From Nissolia schottii (lineage: Eukaryota > Streptophyta > Magnoliopsida > Fabales > Fabaceae), in NCBI GenBank assembly GCA_003254905.1, contig QANU01097513.1, positions 54,638 to 118,637 on the forward strand: a stretch of DNA of 64,000 nt, read 5' to 3'. Each line of letters opens with the position of its first letter. Position 1 is the stretch's first letter. A program made the translations under genes and the position numbers. Shown here piece after piece: positions 35,538 through 46,974 of the stretch. The notes beneath the pieces were generated by a model. It searched no databases. It saw nothing but the letters and a program-made list of their open reading frames with translations, and was not told the origin of the DNA.

Positions 35538-36768
35538 AAATGTGAGATTAAAGAGCATTTCCAATATATTTGTTAATTATCATATTAATTTAGTAACAAC
35601 ACGATGGATTCTTTGATTACCATTAAAATATGTTTGTGAGTTGGGTTTTAAAGGGAAATGAAACGTTAAAACTTAGAGTGTGTTTGTGACTTAGGTTTAA
35701 GAGAGGAAGGAAAGGTTTTTAAGACTTCGTAATGATTTTTATTTAAACTCAACTCATAAATACACCGTAAGTTTCATTTTAAAAAAGAAAGGTTTTGAAA
35801 AAAAGGTTATATTGCCCTTTGTAATTAAAAAATTAAAAAATAATTTAACAAGTAAGACATGTAGAACCAATGCTTAATTGGTTCAAAGAATTTAATTATT
35901 ATTTCTTTTAATCAAGGTTTTGAGTTTGAGTTGTATGGATTAACCTAACTCAAACTAAATTAAGTAGAGTTTATTAAATTTCAGATACCAATAATTTTGA
36001 TGAAAACCAAAATAAAGACGAGTAGAGAGTGTGTTTGTAATTTGTGACTTGTGACATGTGGAAGTGGCAACAAATAGACGTAGTGGTGACATTTGGGCGG
36101 TGGTAGTGACAATAGAGTGAAAATGGTTATGTATATTTTCCAATAATCCTTTATACCAATATGTAAATAGAGCTTTAAAGTAATAATATATTTTTTTTCC
36201 CTTATTCTTTCACTTAAAAATTGTTGAGTGTTTTTAAAAAAAATTGTTAAAAACAAAATTAGGCTAACAAATTAGAAGACCTAGGCTTGCTTTAGAAAAA
36301 TCGCACATTTCGATTTTTTCATTATTTATTTTAGCACACTCTTAACTAAGTATAAAATGATTATTGATCAAATATTTTTTAAAAAAATGGTTTTTGATCA
36401 AAGGAAAAATAAAATAAAATAAAATAAAATAAATGAAACGTGTGTGAAAGTGGTGCATCTAACATAAGAGACAACAAATGCAAAAGCAGTGAGCTGAGAT
36501 TTATTGGTTCTAAGTTAGTTGTAACTGCGAACTTGATGTTTTTCATAGTTATCATCGAACCCAAACATTGTCAAAAGAAAAAACCAGTGTGTCCCTCCTT
36601 CGTAGTATTCATCATCCATTGCAAGCTTTCTCCCTTATCGATCTCATCGCCATTACAAAACCCGTAAATTCTCCCCGACCCACTTCGCCATTTCCACCTT
36701 TTTTTGCATCACAGTGCCATTTGAGCTCAGAAGCCATAAGAATCGGATTTTGAATTGTGGGGTTCAAA
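35538..36768. other. Divergent intergenic region between RPS19 and BCCP
   Basis: AT-rich with no gene. An (AAAAT)n run sits at about 36408-36432. The last 200 bp before 36769 are the CT-rich BCCP leader. Confidence 0.55.
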
Positions 36769-39670
36769 ATGGCGTCTTTCACTGTCCCTTGCCCCAAATG
36801 CCTCTCTTTTGCTCATTTGGGATTGAACTCTCAGACCCCGCAACGGAACGTGAGCGTTGCATCCTTTCAGAGCGGGTTGGGGTTGAAGAAATCACATTCA
36901 TTTGGATCTTTGGTTTGTGAATCCACCTCTCATTTTCTGAATTGATAATGTTGCGTTGATTTGTTCTGATTTTGGGTAGTGATGATATGTGATAGATTGT
37001 TTCTTATGTGTGCTTTTTTATATGAATTATGTTTGAGATGTTAATTGTATGATTAGGAAGCTAAAAAGTTGCTTTTAGAATGCTCTCAATTTAGATTATT
37101 TTCTTCTTTTCCTATGTTTTTTTTTTGGTAGGTTAGATTTTTTTTCTGTTCCTTATACTAATATCCGGGCTCCATTATTAGAGGGACCGCTGTCCCTCTC
37201 GATATAGGTTTAATTCTCTGGGAGTCTCGAATCCAAGTCCTTGTAGGAAGGGGCCGAGCTTGCCAACCACTACCAACATTTGTGTTGGTTTCTGGTAGGT
37301 GAGACAGTGAAGGGGAGAAATGGTATTCAAGTTTATTGGCTGAAATTAGAAAATTTGGGTGCCGTGTTTCTAACATATTTCTTGTTTTGGCATATCAGTT
37401 GTTAAATTGATTTTTGGTATGAATTAGTAATTAGTGTAATGAGAAAAAATAGCATAACCCTACCATTGTCTTTCCTGTGTTGAGTGTCCTTTACTTTTGG
37501 GGAGGAAAAAAACAAGGGAAACCTTTTGTTGCTGAAACCAGTGTTATGTAATGATCCAGTTCTCCTATGGGTGATCAATGTTTTTGTTAAATAGACATGG
37601 AGAATCAGAGCATTATGTAGTGATGCCGTTTGATCAATTTTATGTTTAGACAATTTGTAACTCGGTATTGAGTTTAACATTTCTAATATGTACATTTATG
37701 TTTTAGGATTCCTAGTAATTTTTATGCTTGAATAATGGTCATAATATAGTTCCATTATTCAATTCCCCTACCGGGGAGACTACACTGTTTTTCAGCGTGT
37801 TACAACCAGAAGTGCATTATTTCCATCGTATTTGATTACGTGTGCAAATGACATAGGTCACTAATCTCTTGTAGTTTAGCCATTAGTTTCTAATGTGCAA
37901 TTTTTCTTAATTTCAGTTTGTGAGTGGTATTTTGATTCACCGATTAATAAACTTGTGTCAGAGGTTTTGCAGCTTTATATTTACTTCCTGATTATTCAAA
38001 TGTTCCATTGTTGTTGCTGTTGTTGCTGTTGTTGTGTTATGCAGTGCCTTAGCAGGAAGCAATCTTCTGTCTGGAAGTTTCAAGCACAACCTAATGAGGT
38101 CAGTTCACATTCGAGTTTTCCTTTGGACGAAAATCGTCATCAGAGTTTGCTAATCCTGCTGTACGAATTAATTCTTTATAAGATTGAATTAAGATTAACC
38201 ACAAATTACCCTGCTTTGTATGTCGTAGGCTGCTGTTATTGAAAATTCTTCAAACTCTGTACCGGTACCGGTGAATGGACCTAAAGCTTCTTCATCAACA
38301 GAGAAAGATGACCAAAACGGGAAACCCCGCAGTCCAAGCATTTCTGCAGATGCGTCTTCATTTTCTGCTTTTATGAATCAAGTTTCAGAACTTGTAAAGT
38401 AAGACTTCAGTGCTATACTCTATATAAACTCGCATGCTGTTTTTTTTCAGTGCAACATTTATATATATTTGTTTAATATTATTTTCTTGGGCAGACTTGT
38501 GGATTCTCGAGATATTGTGGAGCTGGAACTTAAGCAGGCAGACTGTGAGCTCTTGATAAGAAAGAAGGAAGCTTTGCAGCCGCCACCGGCTACCAATGTA
38601 GCTCCAGTGCCACAACCATTTCCTTATCCTACATATCCTTCTATGCCGCCATCGCCACCACCAGCTGCCGCTTCTGCTCCTGCTCCTGCTCCTGCAAGCC
38701 CTCCGCCTTCAAAAGGTTCACTTGCCTTACCTTCGCCTGGAAAAGCAAGCACATCATCTCATCCACCACTGAAATGTCCGATGGCAGGAACCTTCTATCG
38801 GAGTCCAGCACCCAGCGAACCACCATTTGTGAAGGTATGTATCCGTAAGACTGTATATATGTACTTTACAAATGCACTTCTTTTGAGGTATCAATGTACA
38901 AATCATACTACCCGGTTTACAACTAATTATTACCATGTTTACCGAATAAAATGATGGATAGCCTCGTTCTTTTGCTGCTGTTTCAGGTGGGCGATAAGGT
39001 GCAGAAAGGGCAGGTTATTTGCATTATTGAGGCTATGAAACTGATGAATGAAATTGAAGTATGTCTATTGTCCTTTTTATACTAGTTTTTGCATAATATT
39101 CTGCTTATGTTTTTATGAATATTGTTGTCATTTTTTATTCTGCTATGTCATTTATTCCGCTGTTATGTAGATTATAGCCCCATATGGTAATATGCATAAA
39201 TCCATATAAATAGTACATAAAAACTGGTGGTAGGAGAATTTTATCCCAAAGTGAGTCGACTTGACTCAAGTCATATTAGGTAGGGTCTGGTGGACTCCTT
39301 ATATTAGAAGTCTAAACCAAATAATCTGATATGCAGTAATCCATTAATCCGTATGAAAGGTACACAAAAAACAGGCTTATAAAATGTTGTATCAACAATG
39401 CACATTGTGTTTCTTACTTTCTATTTCCATCTCATTGAGCAATACACAAAACTCTAATTACTTGTTCTTCTTTTATTGCTTCCCAGGCTGATCAATCAGG
39501 AACAATAACTGAGATACTGGCTGAGGATGGGAAACCCGTCAGCGTAGACACGGTACACACACACTCTTTCTCTTGTTCTCTCTCTCTCTCTCTCTCCAAA
39601 CTTTTATACACCATTTCTCTTACTGAAATTGGTTTGCTCCATGCAGCCTCTTCTTGTAATAGTACCATGA
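36769..39670 (+). CDS. BCCP: Biotin carboxyl carrier protein of plastid acetyl-CoA carboxylase
   Basis: Seven exons, 36769-36912, 38045-38098, 38229-38398, 38495-38834, 38987-39058, 39487-39552 and 39647-39670, join in frame to 289 residues. BCCP carries the biotin that shuttles carboxyl groups in the multi-subunit plastid acetyl-CoA carboxylase, the committed step of fatty acid synthesis. The Ser/Leu-rich N-terminus should be a chloroplast transit peptide. The middle has the LVDSRDIVELELKQADCELLIRKKEA helix region (given in two overlapping parts, LVDSRDIVELELKQ and QADCELLIRKKEA) and a Pro/Ala hinge. The C-terminal biotinyl domain runs from CPMAGTFYRSPAPSEPPF to the end and holds the biotin-accepting Lys in IIEAMKLMNEIE. 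The first donor (TTG|GTTTGTG) is weak, so the transit-peptide junction is the least certain part. A SINE sits in intron 1. Confidence 0.95.
37134..37292 (-). mobile_element. tRNA-derived SINE in BCCP intron 1
   Basis: On the minus strand an A box TGGCAAGCTCGG (37265-37254) is followed about 20 bp later by a B box GGATTCGAGACTCC (37234-37221). The element ends in an A-rich tail (T run at 37138-37145 on the plus strand). TGGTAGGT flanks it at 37126-37133 and 37293-37300 as a probable target-site duplication. Confidence 0.72.
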
Positions 39671-40523
39671 GTACCAGAAATGACCTTACTTGGAATGGAA
39701 GCTGAGGGGAACCTACCTTGCTGGATTTCATGGCACTCAGATGTTTTATAATTTTCATTTATTCAGAATGTTTCTTGTGTGATAATGTTTGTCTCAGTTT
39801 AGGAAAACCCTTTCAGAGTGACATTTATTTAAAGTGGCATTTTAGACAAAAATAATGTAATAGACCATTCTTACCAAAGAATTTCTCGGTTTAAGATTTG
39901 TAGTTAGTAACATTTGATAAAGTATTACAAATATACTGCTTTAGATATTATATATTGGCACATTGCTTTATTATCTCTTTACACATTTGGAAGTAACATT
40001 TTCTCTCTTTTCGCCACAACAGTGCAAAGGCCAAATATACTAGAAAATGCTAGAGAGATTTACCACCAATGGTATCAACCATAGGGTGTGTTTGGAATAT
40101 ATAGGATAAAAATAGGGAGATATTTTTATGGATTATGTTTATGTAAAAGATAATACATAAGCCTGCTCCATTTTACACATTCAAGTGCAAGAAATATCTA
40201 GTACAATTTTACCAAGCAAGAGAACAGGGATCAATTTTAGAAGTTTACTAAGTCTACTACATCTGCAGAAACAATTTTAAGAAGAAATCCAAAAAGATTA
40301 GCATTCATCACATTCAAAATGTTTAGTCTATAACAAAAATACCTTGATAGAGAAAAGTATCTAGCATAACTTAATTTCAAATACCTTCAAAGACATTCAA
40401 CAGAGAAAAGCTCTTGTTGGGTTCAAAAACAAGAGTTTCATAATGTTAATGGAATAATGGTCACATAGATTTGCATCACACATAATGTCAAGTACCCAAA
40501 AAATCTTAACAATAAGAAAAAGA
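39671..40523. other. BCCP 3'UTR and convergent intergenic region
   Basis: Tail-to-tail spacer between BCCP and the HSP70 pseudogene. AT-rich, with no further gene. Confidence 0.6.
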
Positions 40524-42514
40524 CTAGCCTATGTTGGCTATAATAGGTTCAAATATGAGCTTAACCTCCTTGAGACACTCTTTAAACACAGCTGTTTCTT
40601 GCTCCTCCTCGCCACTGTCAAGGAGATCTTTGGCCTTGGCAACTGCAGAACCGATCTTCTCTTTCTCCAGCCGGGAAAGCTTAGAACTGATGTCCTTATC
40701 CGTCAAAGCTTTCTCCATCTTGTAAGTGTAATCATCCAGAGCATTTTTTGCATTAGCCTTCTCAAGGAACTTCATATCTTCAGCCTGATAACTCTCTGCT
40801 TCCTTCTGCTGACAGTCTTCCCTTATCATTGGTTATGATAATCTCACTCTTATTTCCAGTATTTCAATCCTCAGCAGAAACAGTTAAGATACTGTTTTCG
40901 TCCACAACAAAAGTTACATAGACAGCATAACCGCGAGGAGCAGGACGAAGGCCACGCAGATCAAAAAAACCCAGCAAGTTGTTATCACTGGCTCTTGTCC
41001 TCTCACCCTCATAAACAGAGAACCGAACGCGAGTTTGGTTATCTTCTTTAGTGATGCGTTTTTCTGTCCTCTTTACTGGAATGGTAGTGTTCCTAGGAAT
41101 CACTACCCTCATAACATCTCCTATGCTCTGTACACCAAGAGACAAGGGAGTAACATCCAATAATACTAAATTTGGAACATTCTTGATGTCTTTACTCAAG
41201 AGAGCAGCTTGAACAGCTGCTCCATAAGCAACAGCTTCATCAGGGTTGATGCTCTTGCACAACTCCTTCCCATTGAAAAACTGCTGCAATAGCTGCTCCA
41301 CTTTTGGAATCCTAGAAGAGCCCCCAACAAGGACCACATCATGAACACTGCCCTTGTCCACCTTAGCATCAAGAAGACATTTATCTACAATTTTCATACA
41401 CTCTCTGAAGAGGTCAATGTTGAGCTCCTCAAACCTCGTACGAGTGATCGAAAAACAGAAGTCAATGCCTTGAAATAAAGCATCTAACTCAATGGCGGTA
41501 ACAACTGTGTGGGAGAGAGTTCTCTTCGCCTTCTCACACGCAGTTCTCAACCTTCTCAAGGCTCTTGGATTCCCACTAATGTCTACTTTGTTCTTCCTTT
41601 TAAATTCTTCTACAAAATAACTCACCATTCTGTTATCAAAATCCTCTCCACCAAGGTGAGTGTCTCCTGCAGTAGCCTTAACTTTGAAGACCTTATTCTT
41701 AATAGTAATGAGAGACACATCAAAAGTACCACCACCAAGGTCAAAGATGAAAATATTTCTTTCTTCAACACAATCAGCTCTCTTGTCAAGGCCATATGCA
41801 ATAGCTGCAGCAGTAGGTTCATTGATTATCCGCACAACATTGAGGCCAGCAATGGCGCTGGCATCTTTGGTGGCTTTACGCTGAGAGTCATTGAAATAAG
41901 CAGGCACAGTGACAACTGCATTCTTTATTGATGACTCCAAATACGCCTCTGCGGTCTCACGCATCTTAGTGAGGACCATTGAAGAGATTTCTTCCGCGGA
42001 AAGTTGCTTCTCTTGACCCTTGTAGCTAACAACAAGAATTGGTTTGTCCTCAACACCAGCAGTAACCTTAAATGGCCACATCAAGAGGTCATTCTTAATA
42101 ACAGGATCACTGTATTTCCTACCAATTAACCTCTTTACATCTGAAAAACAAATGATAATGATTCTTATTTATCTATTTGGAAACACAAGAATAGTAAGCT
42201 AGTTGTACTTCTAGTTCTAATTCTAATTCTATTGCCAAAAGACAGAATAAAAGAAACAACTTATTGAAAGTTATAAGATCAACTAGACAATTACCAAAGA
42301 CGGTGTTGGTTGGATTGGTGGCAGCTTGGTTCTTAGCAGCATCGCCAATCAACCGTTGGTGTTGGGTGAAAGCAACATAGGAGGGTGTTGTTTTGTTGCC
42401 TTGGTCGTTGTGGATGATCTCCACACGTTGGTGTTGCTCCTGCCACACTGCAACACATGAATATGTTGTGCCAAGATCGATCCCCACTGCACATCCCTTG
42501 TATTTTTGAGCCAT
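40524..42514 (-). pseudogene. HSP70: Cytosolic HSP70 gene, interrupted (stop codon, deletion, short C-terminus)
   Basis: Exon 1 (42514-42295) and exon 2 (42140-40864) join in frame at the family's conserved intron position (after PTNTVF) to an ORF of 498 residues. HSP70 is an ATP-driven chaperone of about 650 residues. The ATPase domain looks whole: [57 protein letters not shown] and [17 protein letters not shown]. The ORF then hits TGA in the substrate-binding domain, just after [11 protein letters not shown]. Homology goes on past the stop (KSEIIITNDKGRLS), then loses some codons and shifts frame. It resumes at 40829-40524 (KEAESYQAEDMKFLEKANAK) and ends early, without the EEVD tail. An LTR-like sequence begins within about 100-150 bp upstream. 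Most likely a pseudogene; a stable truncated product cannot be excluded. Confidence 0.85.
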
Positions 42515-42599
42515 ATATTTGGTCTTTGGAGTCAATATATGCTTAGGAGGGAAGATCAAGATACATATAGCAGCGGATAATGGTGTTTGAGACTTTTAA

Positions 42600-43130
42600 A
42601 ACTAGAAACCAAGAATTCAAAAGGTCAGGTTTTTGACGAAGTGTTCGCAATTAATTCGTATAGGATACGAAGTTACCTTAATGCGGGGAGAAGGGGAGGA
42701 AGGCGCCTTGATGTAAACTCGGAGGCTTGGACGAAAGCTCAAAGCGGGTTCCTCTTGGAGAGAGTGCGGCGGCGGGGTGTACCTGCAAAGGCACTTTGAC
42801 GGCTCAAATAAGCACAAGTGTTAGGTGAATTCTCTAAGAAAAGAATGAATGATACCCGGTGACCAGAGGAGGTCGTGTGCTTTTATAGTGATACCTGCTG
42901 CTACCTTCTTTTAGCTTTGTTGGGCAGCACCGTGTCCGGAGCATTGGGCTTATTACCTTCTCCTCTTCTAAGCGTTGTGAGGCTCTCTCCCTTTGGGCTG
43001 ATGTTACCAGGTGAGGAGAGTCTCTTTTATCCTTAGTGGGCTGGGGCCTTTAGGTATTTTAGGGAATGTGAGCTTCTCTCTTTCCTTAGAGAGTTAGAGC
43101 TTCTTGGACCCTGGTTTTTAGCCCGTAACA
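42600..43130 (-). mobile_element. LTR fragment or solo LTR upstream of the HSP70 pseudogene
   Basis: On the minus strand it starts TGTTACGGGCTAAAAACC at 43130 and has a TATA box (CACTATAAAAGCA) at about 42893-42881. It also carries the TACCTGCAAAGGCACT..GACGGCTCAA block (about 42780-42806) related to the LTRs at 19.6, 44.8 and 47.1 kb. The left limit is unclear and no clean target duplication was found, so it may be truncated. Confidence 0.6.
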
Positions 43131-44729
43131 CAGAGAAATATTTTTTTTTCTTTCTTTTTACATTCAAGAAATATTGTTTGATTGATTAACACACACTTTT
43201 AAACTGTTTCTAGATAACCTAATTCAGCCTAAAATTACTTGTTAAAAAAACTAATTTAATTTTTGTTTTATCTCACTTTTTTTTTGTTATATATCTATTA
43301 TCTAACTTTTTCTAACAGTTTTAAAAAAATTACAAATTTTTTTTTTTAGTTTTCAAATAAAAAATTATTTAATTACAAATTACTTCATTTTTATACCGTT
43401 TAATATAACTTGTTTGAGTCGATCAAAAGAAAATATGTAACTTGTAAATCAATTCTTATGTTTCAAATTTTCAAAAATAAAAATGATTTAATTTAAAAAA
43501 ATTATAGAATTTTATTAATTTTAAAACTATCAAATTTGATAAATTAAGTATAATTGGTAAAATTGATAAAGAACAATTTCATAACACCAGTTTAACTTTC
43601 GTTGTTAATGATTGTACCAAATTCAACATAACTTTTGATGTACCAAAAAATAAGATTTAAAAGGAATTGATTTCAATATATATAAATATTAAAGTCAAAT
43701 TAAATTAATTTTTATTTTAATAGATTTTAAGTTTACCGTCTTCGGTATACTTTAAATAAAAGTTGAGACCATACTTATCTTAAAAAGATTATAGTAATTG
43801 ATTTCTATAGAATTAGTTAGAAATTAATTTCATTTTTTTTTATTATTTTAAGGGTATAAATATTAAAAAAATGTATTTAATATTTTTTAATCTAATTTAA
43901 TGATAATTAATTTTGAACAATTTAAAAAAAAATGGAAGGAGGAAGTATTATCTTTATGTCATAAGTTCAATTATCACCGCCTACATCTGTTTTCAAGACA
44001 TTGGTATCCTAATTAGCAGTTACTGCTAGTATTTTATTAGTGCTAAGCGTGCACAGCCGATACTAAAAATTTATTACAAAAGGCCTGAAAGCTTGTGTGG
44101 TGTGAGTAGTTAGTTGTAATTATAATTTATTTTTTATATATTCAAATAAATGTGTATTAAAAATGTGTTTTTGAAAGTATTGTGAGAATCAATTGGGTTC
44201 TTTTGAGAAATTGAAAAAATTTGAATTATATGTCTAGGAAATTTTTTTATGAATTAGCACATGGGATAAAATCTATTAGTAATCTTTTCATGAAAAAATC
44301 ATTTACCGCGTATGGTTTTATATTGATAATATTATGATCACTTTGAAAACCAATGTTTTGTGATTAAGATGCCGATAAAAGAAGGATTGGATTGATTTTG
44401 ATTTATGAATGGATTCTATTTGAAATGATTCTTTTTTAGTATTAGAAAAATGGTTTAGGATGAAGTCCTATCAGGATCTATAGCCAACGACAGTAGGTGC
44501 TGAACTTGGTTCACCATGACTTATGCTCTCGCTAGTAAGCGACAGATCATACTAGCCCAAAACATTGAAATCAATGTCTTCAGTTTGTTAAGTGTATGTT
44601 AGAATAATGGCTTTAACACATTGTTAATACTGTATTATATCGTGACATGATGAAATTCCTTAAATATATGATTTATGGAAAGTTTATGTTAAAACTAAAA
44701 AGAATATTTTCTATTTAACACATACATTG
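43131..44729. other. AT-rich intergenic sequence
   Basis: About 1.6 kb of AT-rich DNA with no gene recognised. Confidence 0.6.
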
Positions 44730-46196
44730 TAATTATCATAACCCTTTTTCCCTATTGTCCCTTGTGTGCTATAATTACATCTAACTATCAATGAGTTTTC
44801 AAACTCACTTGTATCGAGGGGGTACTCTGGATCTTGGAGCTGGAGCTGGAGCTTCGCGGGTGCTTCAAAACGGCTGGGGCGGGTACCTGCAAGGACTCTG
44901 ATGCTTAAGTTAGTAAAGGTTCAAGATGATCGCCAAAATAGGGGATGTTTTTGTCTGGCAGATACCTGGTTTGTTGGTCGGGTTTAAGTACCTGAGCGGC
45001 GCTTGTGATTCTCTCCGTTCCGAGGATTCCTCCATCATGGTGTTTTCGATGATCTCGGTGCGTCTTTTGTTGGGGAGAATATATCTTGGGACGTGAGGTT
45101 TGTTAGCCGTTATGAAGCTGACTCGGGTTGGGCCGGGTTAATCCGCGAATCCCTGGGTGACGCGTTCTCTGGTCGGGAGGATCCGCGGATCCTTAGTTAA
45201 GACCCTGGCAAATGGGCCTTCGTGGCCCAGTCCATAAGATCACCCTTTGTTGTTTCTCCCTTTTTAGATACAAGTGCGGGTTCGAGTCCTATTCCCCTTC
45301 CCTCTTAATTACAGAGGATTTTTCCTCCCGTGTGAGCCCAACTTGTTCTGAGCTGTACTCATTCTATCCCATTATGTTTTCTGGTCTTAGAATGCTCCAT
45401 TAAATCCACAGGTCGGATCCGACCGATTCTCGCTTCTATGGTCATGTAGTATTATTTTGATTTGGATTTAAGTATGTAACTTAAGAATTATTTTGAACTT
45501 GCAAACTGTTATGTTTCCTTTGTTTAATAAACTCCTATATCTGTGAATCAATTTTATTGAATTGTGAATTGTTTAACAGGTTCTTGTTTCCTTTGTTAGA
45601 ATAAGTCTATATAAAAGGAAAACTATATATGTTTTTTTGAAAATTTTGAGGTATTCAAGGATGCTAGGGGCTGTAGTCCCCTATGCGCCGGTCATGACTC
45701 CAGTTGGGTCGTGACACCTTACACCGTACATTTTAAAAATTTTACATTGTCATTGCATCAAAATTAAACTCCTAAACAATACTATTATAACTTTTCAATA
45801 ACAACTTTTAGAGAGTCACAATATTACGAAACCAAACCTTAATCATGTTTAATCATAGACCATGGATAGCATCATCTTACACAGGAGCATCAAAACGCAA
45901 ACAAGCTACAGAGAGGGCCAAATGCCGAGTAAACCATAATGCATTTGTGGGAAGCGAGGCATGAGATTACTCCGTATCTGAGTGACTGTATTTAATGAGA
46001 CTGATTTTTATATATCGAGTATAAGAACTCTTACTTATGCGTACATAGCATAAAATAAAATAAAATAAAATATAATGAACATGAATAAAAGTTGTTTGAT
46101 GAGATGAGAAAGAGAAGAGAGAAAATACCAATGAGGTGAGAAGTAAATAAAGATAATAATGAACACAAATGAAAATTGGTAGAACTGCACAAAGAA
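44730..46196. repeat. Duplicated 1.47-kb block, copy 1
   Basis: Matches 46975-48451 with a few percent differences and small indels. It holds a solo LTR (44810-45239), a short stretch ending in a TTGGGTCGTGACA-type LTR end near 45713, and an AT-rich tail with an (AAAAT)n run at about 46049-46072. It has no intact gene. Confidence 0.9.
44810..45239 (-). mobile_element. Solo LTR, gypsy-like (copy 1)
   Basis: GC-rich, about 430 bp. On the minus strand it starts near TTATGGACTGGGCC and ends ..CCCTCGATACA. The flanks TCACT (44805-44809) and TCACC (45240-45244) look like a slightly decayed 5-bp target duplication. It shares the ACCTGCAAGGACTCTGATGC block with the LTR at 19.6 kb. Confidence 0.7.
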
Positions 46197-46655
46197 AAAA
46201 GAATCATAGGGTGAATTTGAATTGTCTTATTTTTCTTTAAAGAGATAAACAAGTGTTTAAATACAACTTAAAAAAAATATTTTAAAAAAATAAGTTATAA
46301 TATCATTTTTCAAAAGAAAAAATGCAAAGCTCCATTTCTAAAAACAAAATTAATAATTTTTTTATAGTAAAACTACCCTATAAATTCAAAATAAAAATCT
46401 TTAAAAAAACTAGACTAAAATAATTTAAAAAAATACGATACATAATTAAAAAAAAAATCAAATTACCTACAACCTTAGTATGGTATTAAGATCCAAATCT
46501 CATCATTGGTCACTTTGCCATTTCTTGCAATTATTCCCGAATTAGCTTGGGGCCAAATAACATAACCGTTACTTCTTTTGATTAGAGGAATAGGAATAGG
46601 CCTCCACCAACTCCAAGACCTTTAAATACCACCTTTCGTAATCAAATTAATCATA
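46197..46655. promoter_or_regulatory. Expansin upstream region
   Basis: AT-rich promoter region. TTTAAATACC at 46620-46629 is the best TATA candidate, which would put transcription start near 46650. Confidence 0.4.
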
Positions 46656-46845
46656 ATGAGTGGTTTTCATCCTGTTTTTTGTATAACCATTTTTACCTTA
46701 GTCATGGCTAAGTCTTACTCTTTTGTTCCTTTGGCATTTTTCACATCTCTATTCGTCCAAGCCATGTCATATGGTGTCGATTACAGTCATTGGGATGATG
46801 CTCATGCAACATTCTATGGTGACATGCAAGGTGGAGAAACCATGG
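46656..46845 (+). CDS. EXPA: Alpha-expansin, first exon only (cut off by a gap)
   Basis: The ORF encodes a hydrophobic signal peptide and then the mature start of an alpha-expansin, WDDAHATFYGDMQGGETM, which in the family leads into the Cys-rich GACGYG block. The exon ends at a donor ATGG|GTAAGA (46845), a usual first-intron site in expansins. The next exon lies in or beyond the gap at 46974. Expansins loosen cell walls at acid pH without hydrolysis. Two starts are possible: 46656, which is very close to the TATA, or 46704 (MAKSYSFVPLAFFTSLFVQA), which gives a more normal signal peptide. I favour 46704. Whether the gene is whole cannot be judged here. Confidence 0.72.
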
Positions 46846-46973
46846 GTAAGAATTACCCATAATTTCTCTGTTTTGAAATCATAATTATTCTCATCAAATG
46901 ATGATTATAATCATATACAAGCCCACATACATATATTACAGGAGTCTAATTTTTATATATGCATGAATTAATG
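46846..46973. other. Start of the expansin intron, ending in a gap
   Basis: About 130 bp of intronic sequence before the 'n' at 46974. Confidence 0.5.
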
Positions 46974-46974
46974 N

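Noticed and set aside
41509..41931. Plus-strand frame of 140 codons inside HSP70
   Set aside because: Antisense shadow of the conserved HSP70 ATPase region.
43918..43950. GGAAGGAGGAAGTATTATC resembling the right end of a Stowaway MITE
   Set aside because: No matching left terminus with a TA duplication was found within a reasonable distance.
45240..45713. Second LTR-like segment ending TTGGGTCGTGACA, with GGGTTCGAGTCC resembling a tRNA B box
   Set aside because: No matching start, target duplication or A box could be defined, so it is only noted within the duplicated block.
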